Below are positions 17,418 through 26,753 of a DNA stretch of 64,000 nucleotides, piece after piece. Origin of the DNA: Pedobacter sp. R20-19 (GTDB lineage: Bacteria; Bacteroidota; Bacteroidia; Sphingobacteriales; Sphingobacteriaceae); the NCBI RefSeq assembly GCF_000708265.2, contig NZ_JCKI01000006.1:62001-126000 (forward strand), in the 5' to 3' direction. Position numbers and translations under genes: made by a program. Position 1 is the first letter of the stretch. The number at the start of each line of letters is the position of its first letter. Below the pieces are notes generated by a model, which was not told the origin of the DNA, did not search any database, and saw only the letters and a program-made list of their open reading frames with translations.

Positions 17418-18623
17418 TCAATTAATAACCAAATTAATATTTGTCAAAATTTTTTGCTGTTCCATCTCCCAGTTATATTTTGATTTAGCTAGAAAATATG
17501 CATTTTTTCGATAATTATTTAACAACGCTCTGTCGTTAAATAATCGGGATATAACATGTGCCAATGCATTCACATTTCCTATTGGATATAGCTCACCGAT
17601 ATGTTTATTTTCTTCTAAAAATTGGTGCTGTGCTTTAGTATTGGAAGCAATGATTGCAAGACCAGCGATAAGGTAAGTGAAGATTTTATTAGTTAAACAG
17701 ATATCTCTATTTATTGGTGTATTTAGTTCCAGCGCTAGTCCTAAATCAAATTTAGCTGCTAATTTAAATATCTGGTCTGCAGATATGGGTTCATAGTATT
17801 TAATTTCAAAATTAGCAAACTTATCAAAGTAATTTGCATCTTCAGTTGCTAGATTACCTAATAAATGTAACTCAACTAAGGGATTATTTATCTGATTTAG
17901 AGCTTTGATCACATCCTCCAAACCTCGATTTTTGCCTATCGTTTGTGAGAACCAAAACAGTCGTAGTTTTGAGTTTATATTATTATTAAATTCAGGCTGA
18001 TATTTGATCTCAAACACATTATTAATTACGATAGGATATAAACCTTGGTATAGTTGTTTATAGGCCTCACTAATTAGGGGACTTGCTGTGGTGATATAAT
18101 CTGCTTTATTTAAATATTCGTCTTCAATAGATTTTTTTAATCTGACATCAGCATCATTTTGATTATCAGTAACCTCATGTCTGTGGAAATCTTCTGCATC
18201 GAAGCCGCATTTCATTTGATTCTTTTTTGCTGCGTTTACAGCGACAGGTAAAGCACCTAAGTTATGAGCAATGTACAGATCTGCGTTAGCTTTTATTGCT
18301 ACTTTGAGTTGCCAGACATAGTTTCGGTTGATCAGAAGATTTGTGGTTTTGATTATAGGATTAATCCATTTGGCAAACCTTTGGATTATGGCTGTTTTAA
18401 GCTTTAACGTTTTATTTATTGGTGTCCATAATAATTGATCGTATGTCCAATTAGGGTGTGCATCTAAAATCTTCCTGTCTTCTGCTATCAAGTATTCCAT
18501 ATACTGAGTAAAAACAATATGAACCTGGTATCCGGCATTGCTTAATGAAGTTGCCTCTTTTATTAATCTTGGATTAGAAGAAATATGCCCGGGAGTAATT
18601 AGACAGACTTTTTTAGATTGCAT
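17418..18623 (-). CDS. Glycosyltransferase family 4
   Basis: A 401-residue GT-B protein: VCLITPGHISSNPRLIKEA at the start, the acceptor half with LYIAHNLGALPVAVNAAKKN and CGFDAEDFHRHEV, then RLFWFSQTIGKNRGLEDVIK in the donor half. It is typical of glycosyltransferases in Bacteroidota capsule loci. Start ATG at 18623 shares one base with the stop of the preceding gene. The DNA is AT-rich, as in the neighbouring block. Confidence 0.82.
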   Translation of the reverse strand: MQSKKVCLITPGHISSNPRLIKEATSLSNAGYQVHIVFTQYMEYLIAEDRKILDAHPNWTYDQLLWTPINKTLKLKTAIIQRFAKWINPIIKTTNLLINRNYVWQLKVAIKANADLYIAHNLGALPVAVNAAKKNQMKCGFDAEDFHRHEVTDNQNDADVRLKKSIEDEYLNKADYITTASPLISEAYKQLYQGLYPIVINNVFEIKYQPEFNNNINSKLRLFWFSQTIGKNRGLEDVIKALNQINNPLVELHLLGNLATEDANYFDKFANFEIKYYEPISADQIFKLAAKFDLGLALELNTPINRDICLTNKIFTYLIAGLAIIASNTKAQHQFLEENKHIGELYPIGNVNALAHVISRLFNDRALLNNYRKNAYFLAKSKYNWEMEQQKILTNINLVIN

Positions 18624-19876
18624 TATAACTTTTTGCGGTTCACTTTATATAACGCATTTACTTTTTGATTGAGCAGGTAGCGGTAATCAGGCCATTGCCA
18701 ACGATGAGCGCTCAATAATGCTGCAGCACTTATTTTATCTAACTCAACACCGTCGTTTACAATTGCTTTCATTTGGCCAATCAAGGCATTCAAATCACCG
18801 GCAGGTATGATCCAGCCATTTTTATCATGCTCAATGATATCAGGTCCTGCGCTATTTTCTGTGGTGATTACTGGAGTACCCTGCGACATAGATTCCGTAA
18901 TGACCATGCCAAATCCATCTGCCAGTGTTGGTAGAACAAAAATATCTGCTTCACTATATAGTGCCAGAAGTTCATCATGTGGAATGGTATTTTTTATTAC
19001 TACTTTCCCTGGTAAATTCATTCTCAATTGTTCCGGAAGCTGCATTTTCCCAACCAACCATAATTCAGCTTCAACTGCTTTGAAGTCGCAGATTTTCCAG
19101 GCTTCATATAATATGTGACTACCTTTCCTCAATGATTGATTTCCAGCGTACAAGAACTTTATCGGTTCGTTATTATTTCTATTTCTAATTCTGTCTATCG
19201 GTATGGGAAAGGCCAGTGGTATGACGGTTATTTTTTCTTCTTTAATTCCAGCGAGTATCAGTGTCTTTTTAGTGAAAGAAGAATTACAGAGAATTGTATC
19301 AGCAAGTCTAAGTTCTTCATCTCTTCTTTTATTTCTTTGCATTGCTTTACCGTTGACCAATATACTGGTATCCTCATTTTTAAGATCTGGATAACTCGAA
19401 AACTGCTGATGTGCAATGCTGGTAAAAAAAGTATGGTGCTGGCTAAGTTGTTCATAAATTGTATAAATTCCATGTTCTTTAGCCTTTTTTAAAGTAGCTA
19501 GCGCACAATGTTCATAAGTATGAATGATATCTATTTTTTTTACATCTATTTTTCTAGCCACCCACCGATCAAATGATAATTCTGCATAGTGCCAGATGGC
19601 ATCTGTTATTTTTGTATTCAGTTTTCTGGCAGATATACTTCTTACTATTTCGGGTAGCGGTTTACTTTCAAAGTACGCTATTGGTATGTTATTGAATGAT
19701 CTCTTTTTTATCTCTTTCTTCAACCCTGGAATCTTCGATAACAAGATAGAGAGTTTGTTTACTGGATGTGAAAAGAAAGTAGTGTAAAAAGTAGTTAAAT
19801 GCCCATTCTCAAAGTAGGCCGTGACATTCTGTTTAACATGCGGTGCTACTGACGGGTTAGCTATTGAAATCTTCAT
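18623..19876 (-). CDS. Glycosyltransferase family 4
   Basis: A 417-residue GT-B enzyme. The donor-binding half is clear: IKFLYAGNQSLRKGSHILYE, LPTLADGFGMVITESMSQGTPVI (the E-x7-E region) and GWIIPAGDLNALI. The N-terminal half binds the acceptor. It overlaps the upstream GT4 by 20 bases and the downstream one by one base, consistent with co-translation. The acceptor and sugar are unknown. Confidence 0.9.
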   Translation of the reverse strand: MKISIANPSVAPHVKQNVTAYFENGHLTTFYTTFFSHPVNKLSILLSKIPGLKKEIKKRSFNNIPIAYFESKPLPEIVRSISARKLNTKITDAIWHYAELSFDRWVARKIDVKKIDIIHTYEHCALATLKKAKEHGIYTIYEQLSQHHTFFTSIAHQQFSSYPDLKNEDTSILVNGKAMQRNKRRDEELRLADTILCNSSFTKKTLILAGIKEEKITVIPLAFPIPIDRIRNRNNNEPIKFLYAGNQSLRKGSHILYEAWKICDFKAVEAELWLVGKMQLPEQLRMNLPGKVVIKNTIPHDELLALYSEADIFVLPTLADGFGMVITESMSQGTPVITTENSAGPDIIEHDKNGWIIPAGDLNALIGQMKAIVNDGVELDKISAAALLSAHRWQWPDYRYLLNQKVNALYKVNRKKL

Positions 19877-20909
19877 TATTGATAAGTTTGGAATAAAGAC
19901 TCAAGTATTGGCTAATAATTACCTGAGCGGAAAATCTTTGCTCAGCATCATTACGAACTGTTTTTCGATCAATTGTTTCTACAGATTTAACAGCCATGAT
20001 CATTTCTTCTAATGTATCACATTTAAATCCATTTACACCGTTAATGATCACTTCAGGTACTGAGCCTTTATTAAAACCAATTACTGGTGTACCACAAGCC
20101 ATGGCTTCTGCCATTACTATACCAAAAGGTTCATTCCATTCTATGGGCATGAGAAACGCCAGCGCAGCGCCTAAAAGATTATTTTTTTGTTCATCATTCA
20201 CAGGTCCGATGTAGGTAATTTTTTCAGATAAATGGGGTTTGATCTTTAGTTCGAAATAATCGCTGTACTCATCAGGAACATTTCCTGCGATAACTAGCTT
20301 TTTTTCAGTAGCCAGTGCCAATTGGATTGCAATATGAGTTCCTTTAATAGGTTCTATTCTACCTAAAAAAACCAATGGTGCATCTGCTGAAATCTCATCG
20401 TTAAAATGATAAACTGCTAAATTTACACCATTAAAAACGGTATAGGCAGGGGAATAGGGTGATATTTGATTACTAATGTAAGCGCTACAACCTGTAAAAG
20501 CTAACGAATTATGTCGCGACAATTTTTTTGCCTTTTTTACCTGGCTAATGGTAGGCTCTCTTTGATAACTCATTATTTTAAGTGTACGAAAAGGCAATTG
20601 TGGTAAAAGATAAATCAGCCTTCCAAAACTGTGGATCACATCATATCTATTACTGAATAGTTCCCTATTGATTAAAAATGAGTTCTTCAAAATGTCTGAA
20701 AAACGCGTACAGGTTTCCCCCCTATAGGCAAAAAGTTTCGCTGATGTCTTGGAATCGGCATGTGCAAACAAACTTACCTCATGGCCTAAGTTGACATAGC
20801 CTTCTATTAACATCGCAATAATCCGCTCAATACCGCCATACAGAAGGGGTGGAACGGGCAGTTCCGGATCGGCTATTAAGGCTATTTTAAGCGGCGTGGT
20901 TTTGGGCAT
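19857..20909 (-). CDS. Glycosyltransferase family 4
   Basis: A 350-residue GT-B protein. It begins LKIALIADPELPVPPLLYGG, the glycine-rich acceptor loop of GT4 enzymes such as WbnK or PimA-like transferases. Later come LVFLGRIEPIKGTHIAIQLA and WNEPFGIVMAEAMACGTPVIG, including the catalytic E-x7-E. I chose the ATG at 20909 because the longer frame to 20948 would add 13 unrelated residues inside the acyltransferase gene. Even so, it overlaps that gene by 23 bases. Confidence 0.9.
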   Translation of the reverse strand: MPKTTPLKIALIADPELPVPPLLYGGIERIIAMLIEGYVNLGHEVSLFAHADSKTSAKLFAYRGETCTRFSDILKNSFLINRELFSNRYDVIHSFGRLIYLLPQLPFRTLKIMSYQREPTISQVKKAKKLSRHNSLAFTGCSAYISNQISPYSPAYTVFNGVNLAVYHFNDEISADAPLVFLGRIEPIKGTHIAIQLALATEKKLVIAGNVPDEYSDYFELKIKPHLSEKITYIGPVNDEQKNNLLGAALAFLMPIEWNEPFGIVMAEAMACGTPVIGFNKGSVPEVIINGVNGFKCDTLEEMIMAVKSVETIDRKTVRNDAEQRFSAQVIISQYLSLYSKLINNEDFNS

Positions 20910-21882
20910 ATTTAATTTTTTTTGAAAAGCTGATCGCTGGCTTTTCAAAAATCAGGTAGAAAAAATGTGCAAATAATATTGACAATGTAAATGCGATCAA
21001 AAACAAAAAGTATCGACTTAATTCCGTGTGAAAGAATCTTAAACCTAAATTGATTATTTTGCCTCCAATTGTAACATGTGTTAAATAAAGCGAAAAAGAA
21101 ATATTAGAGAAAAATTTTATAACTGCATTTATTTTAGTCCAGAAAAGCAGTATTAAAAAACAAATAGAACTTGCAAGCAACACAGCTGTCCCTAAGAAAA
21201 TATATATATGAAGTAAGGTGATGGTGCTGAGTAGAAAAAAGACTTTTAAGCTTATAAGTTGCTTTTTTTTATAAAAAAAAGTTATTATACCAATTGCAAA
21301 TACGGATAAATTCGGAAAAATAATATCCATATTGTTAATTTTTGGTAATGAACTTAAGATCAATAATATTATAAGATAAAAAACAACTTTGTAGGTGTTT
21401 TTTATATACATGAAGCTTATTGCAATTAATAAATAAAATTGTATTTCTAACCCCAGAGTCCAATAAACTACATTCAAATAATTACCTAATCCTAGATTAG
21501 TAAGGAAGAAAATATTTGCAAATAGATCAATAATACTCAAATGATTTTCAATATCAGTAATGTAATGAGAGATTGAATTAAGTATAACTACCAGCAATAT
21601 CGAAATCAGATATGCTGGATAAATTCTTACAACTCGCTTAGCTAAAAATGATTTAATATTAAAATAATTATAATTAGGAGGCAATGAATAACATATGACA
21701 TATCCTGACAATATGAAAAAAATTTCTACACCTAAATATCCAAAACTAGTTATTGTCGTAAACACCGATTTATTAACTAATAAAGCCTGATTACCAAGAG
21801 ATAAATGAAAAATAGTAACAGAAACCGCAGCAAAAGCACGCATTAAATGAACTTCATTTAAATCTTTATTATTGACTTTCAA
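20887..21882 (-). CDS. Acyltransferase 3 family membrane protein (OafA/YrhL-like)
   Basis: A 331-residue integral membrane protein with about ten helices. LMRAFAAVSVTIFHLSLGN carries the family's catalytic His, and YLGVEIFFILSGYVI and LAKRVVRIYPAYL are hallmark motifs. It should O-acetylate or otherwise acylate sugars of the exopolysaccharide at the membrane. The frame starts at TTG 21882, while the first ATG would begin directly at MRAF and cut the N-terminus. Members usually have 8-12 residues before this motif, so TTG is favoured. The gene is distinctly AT-rich. Confidence 0.88.
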   Translation of the reverse strand: MKVNNKDLNEVHLMRAFAAVSVTIFHLSLGNQALLVNKSVFTTITSFGYLGVEIFFILSGYVICYSLPPNYNYFNIKSFLAKRVVRIYPAYLISILLVVILNSISHYITDIENHLSIIDLFANIFFLTNLGLGNYLNVVYWTLGLEIQFYLLIAISFMYIKNTYKVVFYLIILLILSSLPKINNMDIIFPNLSVFAIGIITFFYKKKQLISLKVFFLLSTITLLHIYIFLGTAVLLASSICFLILLFWTKINAVIKFFSNISFSLYLTHVTIGGKIINLGLRFFHTELSRYFLFLIAFTLSILFAHFFYLIFEKPAISFSKKIKYAQNHAA

Positions 21883-21899
21883 TTGTAGATAAAGTTATC

Positions 21900-22682
21900 T
21901 TATAGATATTTATGCTTAAAATTCTTAATCTTCTGAATTAGGAAAGCAAGACTTCTTTTTGGAATTTGTTTAACTAATGTACACTGCAGTCTTTTTCTAA
22001 AAAAAATAGCTTCTTGATAATTAAGTATTTCAATCGCTTGTGGATTTATAAATCTACTTTTGGAATAGCCATCTCTAACACTTGGCCATCTGTATTTTGC
22101 AATAATATGCTCAGATTGAGGTTTCAAAAATTCAAATTGCCATGGTGAATTAATTTTCGCTTCGCTAGCCAATTGGCAAAGTTTTATTAAATAAGACACA
22201 TTAATTAACCCTGCACCTATTTGAGTAAAATATTTATAGTCTCTTTCTGTTTTCCTAAAGAGTTCTGAATTAATTTTTAAATTGTAATCATATTCATTAT
22301 CATAATGGGGGAAATATAAATATTTCCATTTTTCCATCAGAAAAGCCATTTCGATTTTTTTTATTTTTTGCTCATCAATTTTTGTTAGCGGTAAAAGATC
22401 ATCTAATATCAAATAAACGTAATCAATTTCTGGGTTATTTTTTTTAAATGATAGAATTCCTTCATGAAGTATCTTTATCCATGAATAGTGAGCAGGAAAT
22501 CTGTAAATCTCTTTTGCGAAGGCATTAATTTTTTTGCTTTGTAGTTTATCATCACTAATAATATAAATATTTCCATGATTGGGCCAAGTATAGGATAATA
22601 ATTCTATTGAAGATGTAAGTAAAGATTCCATCTTGTGAAATGTTGGAATCAAAATTGGAATCTTATTAGATTCTGATGTCAT
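21900..22682 (-). CDS. Unknown protein of the glycan cluster, possibly a glycosyltransferase
   Basis: 260 residues, start ATG 22682 overlapping the preceding GT2 by four bases. The opening KIPILIPTFHKMESLLTSS and VYLILDDLLPLTKID, with an LDD motif, resemble a GT-A fold with a metal-binding Asp pair. I could not place it in a named family. No membrane segment is seen. The AT-rich composition and tight spacing tie it to the cluster. Confidence 0.6.
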   Translation of the reverse strand: MTSESNKIPILIPTFHKMESLLTSSIELLSYTWPNHGNIYIISDDKLQSKKINAFAKEIYRFPAHYSWIKILHEGILSFKKNNPEIDYVYLILDDLLPLTKIDEQKIKKIEMAFLMEKWKYLYFPHYDNEYDYNLKINSELFRKTERDYKYFTQIGAGLINVSYLIKLCQLASEAKINSPWQFEFLKPQSEHIIAKYRWPSVRDGYSKSRFINPQAIEILNYQEAIFFRKRLQCTLVKQIPKRSLAFLIQKIKNFKHKYL

Positions 22683-23620
22683 TTTAAACCGATCAAATTT
22701 TTACTAAATTTTACTAATTTCCATCCAAAAAAAATAATAAGTATCTTAGTTTTACCGCCAGCTGGAAATGGAAAATTGGCACCTCCAAGCTGTTTAATTT
22801 TGATTTTTGCTTCTGTTATTAGTACTGAATGGTGTGGATATGTTTCATAAATAAAACTCATTAACAAATTTGCACAAGCTTTATTGACTGAAATATCATC
22901 AGGATATTTAGTTAGTGCTAAATCAATACCGAATGTTAGACTTCTATAGAGAGAGATGTAAGCTAATTTTCCCTTTCGAGAAGATAATCCATTAATTCCT
23001 GATCTGTAATGAAAAGTACTCAAGTCATTATACCTGATGAAGTTGCATTGGCTGAAGATTTGTGAAAAAAATTGGAAATCATCATTTAGTGATAGTGATT
23101 CATCCCACTTAATAGAATGGTTTATTAAGTTTCTGGGGATTAATATTCTACCAGGGCATGTCATAGAATTATTATTATCCCAATAGTTTAAAATCCATTC
23201 TCTAAAATCTAGATCTTTCTGTATTTGTTGTTGATTGATTTCTATCTCAATGACATCATTATTAATAAATCTCCCCCATTTACAAACCACAACATCAGTT
23301 TCTGAATTTAACTTACTAAGTTGGGTTTCTAAAAAATTGGTTGGAATCCAATCATCAGCATCAAAGAAGATAATGTATTTTCCTATTGCTAACGATAATG
23401 CCTGATTTCTTGCAGCAGCAGCGCCTTGGTGATCGGCATGTATTAAACAAATTCTTTGATCTTGAATTTGTTTAATAATGTTAATAGTTTGATCGGTAGA
23501 ATGATCATCAACAATAATAATTTCAAAATTCGAATAAGCTTGATTTAATATGGATTCAATCGTGAATCTGATGAAAGGTTCAGCATTATAAGCAGGAATG
23601 CAAAAAGAAACTAGTTCCAA
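22679..23620 (-). CDS. Glycosyltransferase family 2
   Basis: A 313-residue GT-A enzyme. LVSFCIPAYNAEPFIRFTIE and IIIVDDHSTDQTINIIK form the nucleotide-binding part. KYIIFFDADDWIPTNFLE supplies the DAD metal site, and LSLNDDFQFFSQIF holds the catalytic base region (ND/ED). It uses TTG at 23620, because an in-frame stop lies upstream with no ATG after it. It is separated by 97 bases from the previous gene and overlaps the next by four. Confidence 0.9.
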   Translation of the reverse strand: MELVSFCIPAYNAEPFIRFTIESILNQAYSNFEIIIVDDHSTDQTINIIKQIQDQRICLIHADHQGAAAARNQALSLAIGKYIIFFDADDWIPTNFLETQLSKLNSETDVVVCKWGRFINNDVIEIEINQQQIQKDLDFREWILNYWDNNNSMTCPGRILIPRNLINHSIKWDESLSLNDDFQFFSQIFSQCNFIRYNDLSTFHYRSGINGLSSRKGKLAYISLYRSLTFGIDLALTKYPDDISVNKACANLLMSFIYETYPHHSVLITEAKIKIKQLGGANFPFPAGGKTKILIIFFGWKLVKFSKNLIGLK

Positions 23621-23717
23621 ATTGTATAGAAATAATTGAATTTTTGTTTAACAAAGTCAGTGGTTAGTGAAAATACGCTTAAATGCATTAGACAAAAAGC
23701 TATGTTATAGTATTAGC

Positions 23718-24644
23718 CTATGTATGATGAAAATCTAAATGTTTCCATGCTTCCGTGAAATATTCTCTCTTTGATAAGTCAACATAATGCCCCAATATTT
23801 TTAGTTGTTCTTTCCCATGTTCTGGATTCACAAGATAACTTTCAGGATTCAGAATCGATCTTTTCTGTTTGGCAATAATCATCGCAGATAAAGCCTGCTC
23901 TAAGAAGTAAGACGCACCTTCAGTTTCTTCTAACGTTTTAGCCCAATGTTCTAAGGCCATCCAGTTGATTGCATTCGAATTCATACCGATAGCACCAACA
24001 TTAACCAGTTCTGGTATTTCTACCTGGCAAAGCGACTCCATTAGTTGCCTAGTAAATCCATAAGATTCTTCGCAATCAATCATATATAAGCTGCCAACCG
24101 GATCTTTTAGCCAACTGATTATTTCTATAGGGTCGTTCCAGAATAGCATATCAGAATCTAAAACCAATTTGTAGGGGTTATCAACAATGGTATGAATATC
24201 AGTTAGTTTTTTAAGGTGTGGATACACTTTCCGCTTGTAGTGCAAATAAGGAAAATCTTTAATAGGTAACTTCGATTCCAGGTTGATATCTACTTCTTCT
24301 TTGGTTATAATTTTTACACCAGGCATTTGTTTATTTGCCTGATCAGTTAATTCCTGATCAAAGCTTCCATCATCTATTAATATAAACTGAAAAGGGTTTT
24401 TTGAAATTTTAGTCAAAGAAAGTGCACAAAATAAAGTCTGGTAAAGATAATTCTGGCCAGTTAAAAAATAAATTTTATACCCTCCAGATGTTGAAATAAC
24501 ATGAGGAAGGTAAAGGCTGGCTTTGATCATTTCTTTCTTCCCTGCCAACATTTTTCTATAACTTACTATTCCACCGAAACGTTGAATTGTCTTCAATTTT
24601 GATATAGGGTGGCGGTATAAGTAATTAATGATGTTTTGAATCAT
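23718..24644 (-). CDS. GT8-like glycosyltransferase
   Basis: A 308-residue GT-A-like protein. KIYFLTGQNYLYQTLFCALS opens the fold, FILIDDGSFDQEL follows, and YKLVLDSDMLFWNDPIEI carries the DxD metal motif. NVGAIGMNSNAINW matches the acceptor region of GT8-type transferases. It probably uses UDP- or GDP-sugars. ATG 24644 is 19 bases after the preceding stop. Confidence 0.75.
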   Translation of the reverse strand: MIQNIINYLYRHPISKLKTIQRFGGIVSYRKMLAGKKEMIKASLYLPHVISTSGGYKIYFLTGQNYLYQTLFCALSLTKISKNPFQFILIDDGSFDQELTDQANKQMPGVKIITKEEVDINLESKLPIKDFPYLHYKRKVYPHLKKLTDIHTIVDNPYKLVLDSDMLFWNDPIEIISWLKDPVGSLYMIDCEESYGFTRQLMESLCQVEIPELVNVGAIGMNSNAINWMALEHWAKTLEETEGASYFLEQALSAMIIAKQKRSILNPESYLVNPEHGKEQLKILGHYVDLSKREYFTEAWKHLDFHHT

Positions 24645-24663
24645 ACTATGCTAAAACTGAGAT

Positions 24664-25794
24664 TTACTCAGATAATAAGATTTCTTCGAGTCTTTTATGA
24701 GTAATCTGAGGATCAAAGACTTCTTCTTTTAAGTATCTTACTTGTTTTATAATATCGCTGTTTGTGGAGACCTGATCTAATAAGTTCTTAATTATTTCAA
24801 AATCGTAAACATTGGAATAAAGTATCCATTTGTTTACTATACACCATTTTCCTATTGCAGAATCATGTGGAGCAATAATAATTGTTGGCATATCAAGCAT
24901 ACAATACTGGATGAATTTGCTAGGAAAGCAGGTTTTTATCCAAGGCATTTCAATAGTTTGCTCTGGATACGCAATTAAGCAAATGTTACAATTCGATATT
25001 AAATATTCATTTGCCTCTTCAGCTGTATTAAATAATGGCAAACAGGTTAAATCATTGTACTTATTTGCCAGCTGGAAAGTTTTTTCATTATTTCCAATAA
25101 TTGTTAAATCGGAGTTTAGTCTTGCCAAATAGTTAGAAAATTTATCTAAAGCGGGTAAGATTTCATTATAAACAGTACCGGAGTAACCTATTTTATGATT
25201 TGTAAGATTAAGTGTTTGTATTCTAGCCTTCTTATTATGAGCTGGAATTGGATAGAGTAATAAAAATTTATGAGAAAATTTCTGCCAGTTATCTTTAAAG
25301 ACCTCAGATGCAATTAAAACTTTGGAACTTGCATTTAAAACTTCAATTGTATTATTGTTAATGGACTTGGCACCTGTTCCGAAATTAAGTTCGTTTGTAT
25401 CGTCATGAAAAAAACTGATTAAGGGAAGCCGAGATTTTTTTTGGACATAAGCTGAAAATGTTGTCAGGAAATTTCCGTGTATAAAACCGATAAGTTTGTC
25501 AATTTTTTGTTCAGCTATTATTTTTCTCGTGTAAGAGTTATAGTATCCATAAAAACGAATCTTTTTTAAGATACCGTAAGGTTTAAAAGGTAAATAATAC
25601 CATATTCTATTGGGTAAAATATGTAAATGAAATTGATCTAATAAATCTTTTTTTCTATTAGTAAAAGAATTTTGGTCTGTTAAAATGTGAACATTATGTC
25701 CATTTTCTACTAGTAATTTAAAATGTCTGTAGAATACAACTTCACTTGCATAGGTGTCGATAGGTAGGTGTTCAGAAATAAACAAAAAATTCAT
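24664..25794 (-). CDS. GT4-like glycosyltransferase
   Basis: A 376-residue protein with a GT-B layout. MNFLFISEHLPIDTYASEV starts the acceptor domain, LPLISFFHDDTNEL is in the middle, and NHKIGYSGTVYNEILPALD begins the donor half. CLIAYPEQTIEMPWIKTCFP and FIQYCMLDMPTIII replace the usual E-x7-E stretch, so it is a divergent member. It overlaps the upstream gene by four bases (ATGA). Confidence 0.7.
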   Translation of the reverse strand: MNFLFISEHLPIDTYASEVVFYRHFKLLVENGHNVHILTDQNSFTNRKKDLLDQFHLHILPNRIWYYLPFKPYGILKKIRFYGYYNSYTRKIIAEQKIDKLIGFIHGNFLTTFSAYVQKKSRLPLISFFHDDTNELNFGTGAKSINNNTIEVLNASSKVLIASEVFKDNWQKFSHKFLLLYPIPAHNKKARIQTLNLTNHKIGYSGTVYNEILPALDKFSNYLARLNSDLTIIGNNEKTFQLANKYNDLTCLPLFNTAEEANEYLISNCNICLIAYPEQTIEMPWIKTCFPSKFIQYCMLDMPTIIIAPHDSAIGKWCIVNKWILYSNVYDFEIIKNLLDQVSTNSDIIKQVRYLKEEVFDPQITHKRLEEILLSE

Positions 25795-26753
25795 ACTATT
25801 ATTGAAGTAATCTTCTTTTTTATTCGGGCTAAAATTGAATGATTGTGTTTTTTAAGTTTTGAATAAATCCCGTTGTAATAATTAAATGACTTATAATTAG
25901 TCATATTAAACTGCAATAAATCATTTAAATAATCAGCATATAAATCGATCATTTCGCTGCGAGTATTAAAGTTATATCTTGCATTATCCGTAGGTATTAA
26001 CTGCTTTAACTTGACATCGAAACTGCTGAAGTGGTAGAAGTAAAGATCTTTTGTTTTATTTACTAGTGCAGTACCATTTTTAAATTCAATAGAGCGATCA
26101 TGTAAATTCCAATATGCAGCATTAAAACCAGGGTGTTCTATCACACAAACATCTTTAAATAAGAGCGGAACTAAAGTGAGCCATATTTGATCTGTAAAAT
26201 ATCCTTCCTTGAGGTCAATAATACATTTATGCGCTAATCTTTGATTCCACCAGTTTAAGAAGTCTTCAGTTACTTCCGAGCGTTTCAAACCTAAAAAACC
26301 TAGATTATAAACGCCATGGTTTAGAAACAAATTTTCCCCTGGAAAAAGTCCATCAAATGGTATTGGAGATAAAATATGTGGGGTAAGAAGTATAGACTTA
26401 TTATTCCAATATCTATTAAACAATTCTAATGGTTGATAAATTTTTATATCTGGGTCAAAATAATATATAATGTCTTCTTTTGTCTTTGAAAATAAATATT
26501 TAAATGCTGGTCCCTTCAATGCAGTGTTAAATTCAATAATATTATAGTTTTCTAATTGCCATTGTAAATTTTCTATCTCTAATTGTTCAGGAATAACTAC
26601 TTCATCAAAGCCTAATAAACTGTAATCAATATTGTCAGACTTACAATCTGCCAAAAATAAATAAACAGGGGTGTTTTCTTTTGATTTAATAGATTTTAAT
26701 AGTACACAAGCTTTGTCTAGATAATTATTAGAGCATATGGTGAAGGCTATCAT
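25791..26753 (-). CDS. GT-A glycosyltransferase-like protein
   Basis: A 320-residue protein. FTICSNNYLDKACVLLKSIK and LFLADCKSDNIDYSLLGFDE resemble nucleotide-diphospho-sugar transferases, with the probable metal site in IIYYFDPDIKIYQPLE (DPD). NHGVYNLGFLGLKR and FTDQIWLTLVPLLF match acceptor-binding regions of this group. The sugar is unknown. It overlaps both neighbours by four bases. Confidence 0.75.
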   Translation of the reverse strand: MIAFTICSNNYLDKACVLLKSIKSKENTPVYLFLADCKSDNIDYSLLGFDEVVIPEQLEIENLQWQLENYNIIEFNTALKGPAFKYLFSKTKEDIIYYFDPDIKIYQPLELFNRYWNNKSILLTPHILSPIPFDGLFPGENLFLNHGVYNLGFLGLKRSEVTEDFLNWWNQRLAHKCIIDLKEGYFTDQIWLTLVPLLFKDVCVIEHPGFNAAYWNLHDRSIEFKNGTALVNKTKDLYFYHFSSFDVKLKQLIPTDNARYNFNTRSEMIDLYADYLNDLLQFNMTNYKSFNYYNGIYSKLKKHNHSILARIKKKITSIIV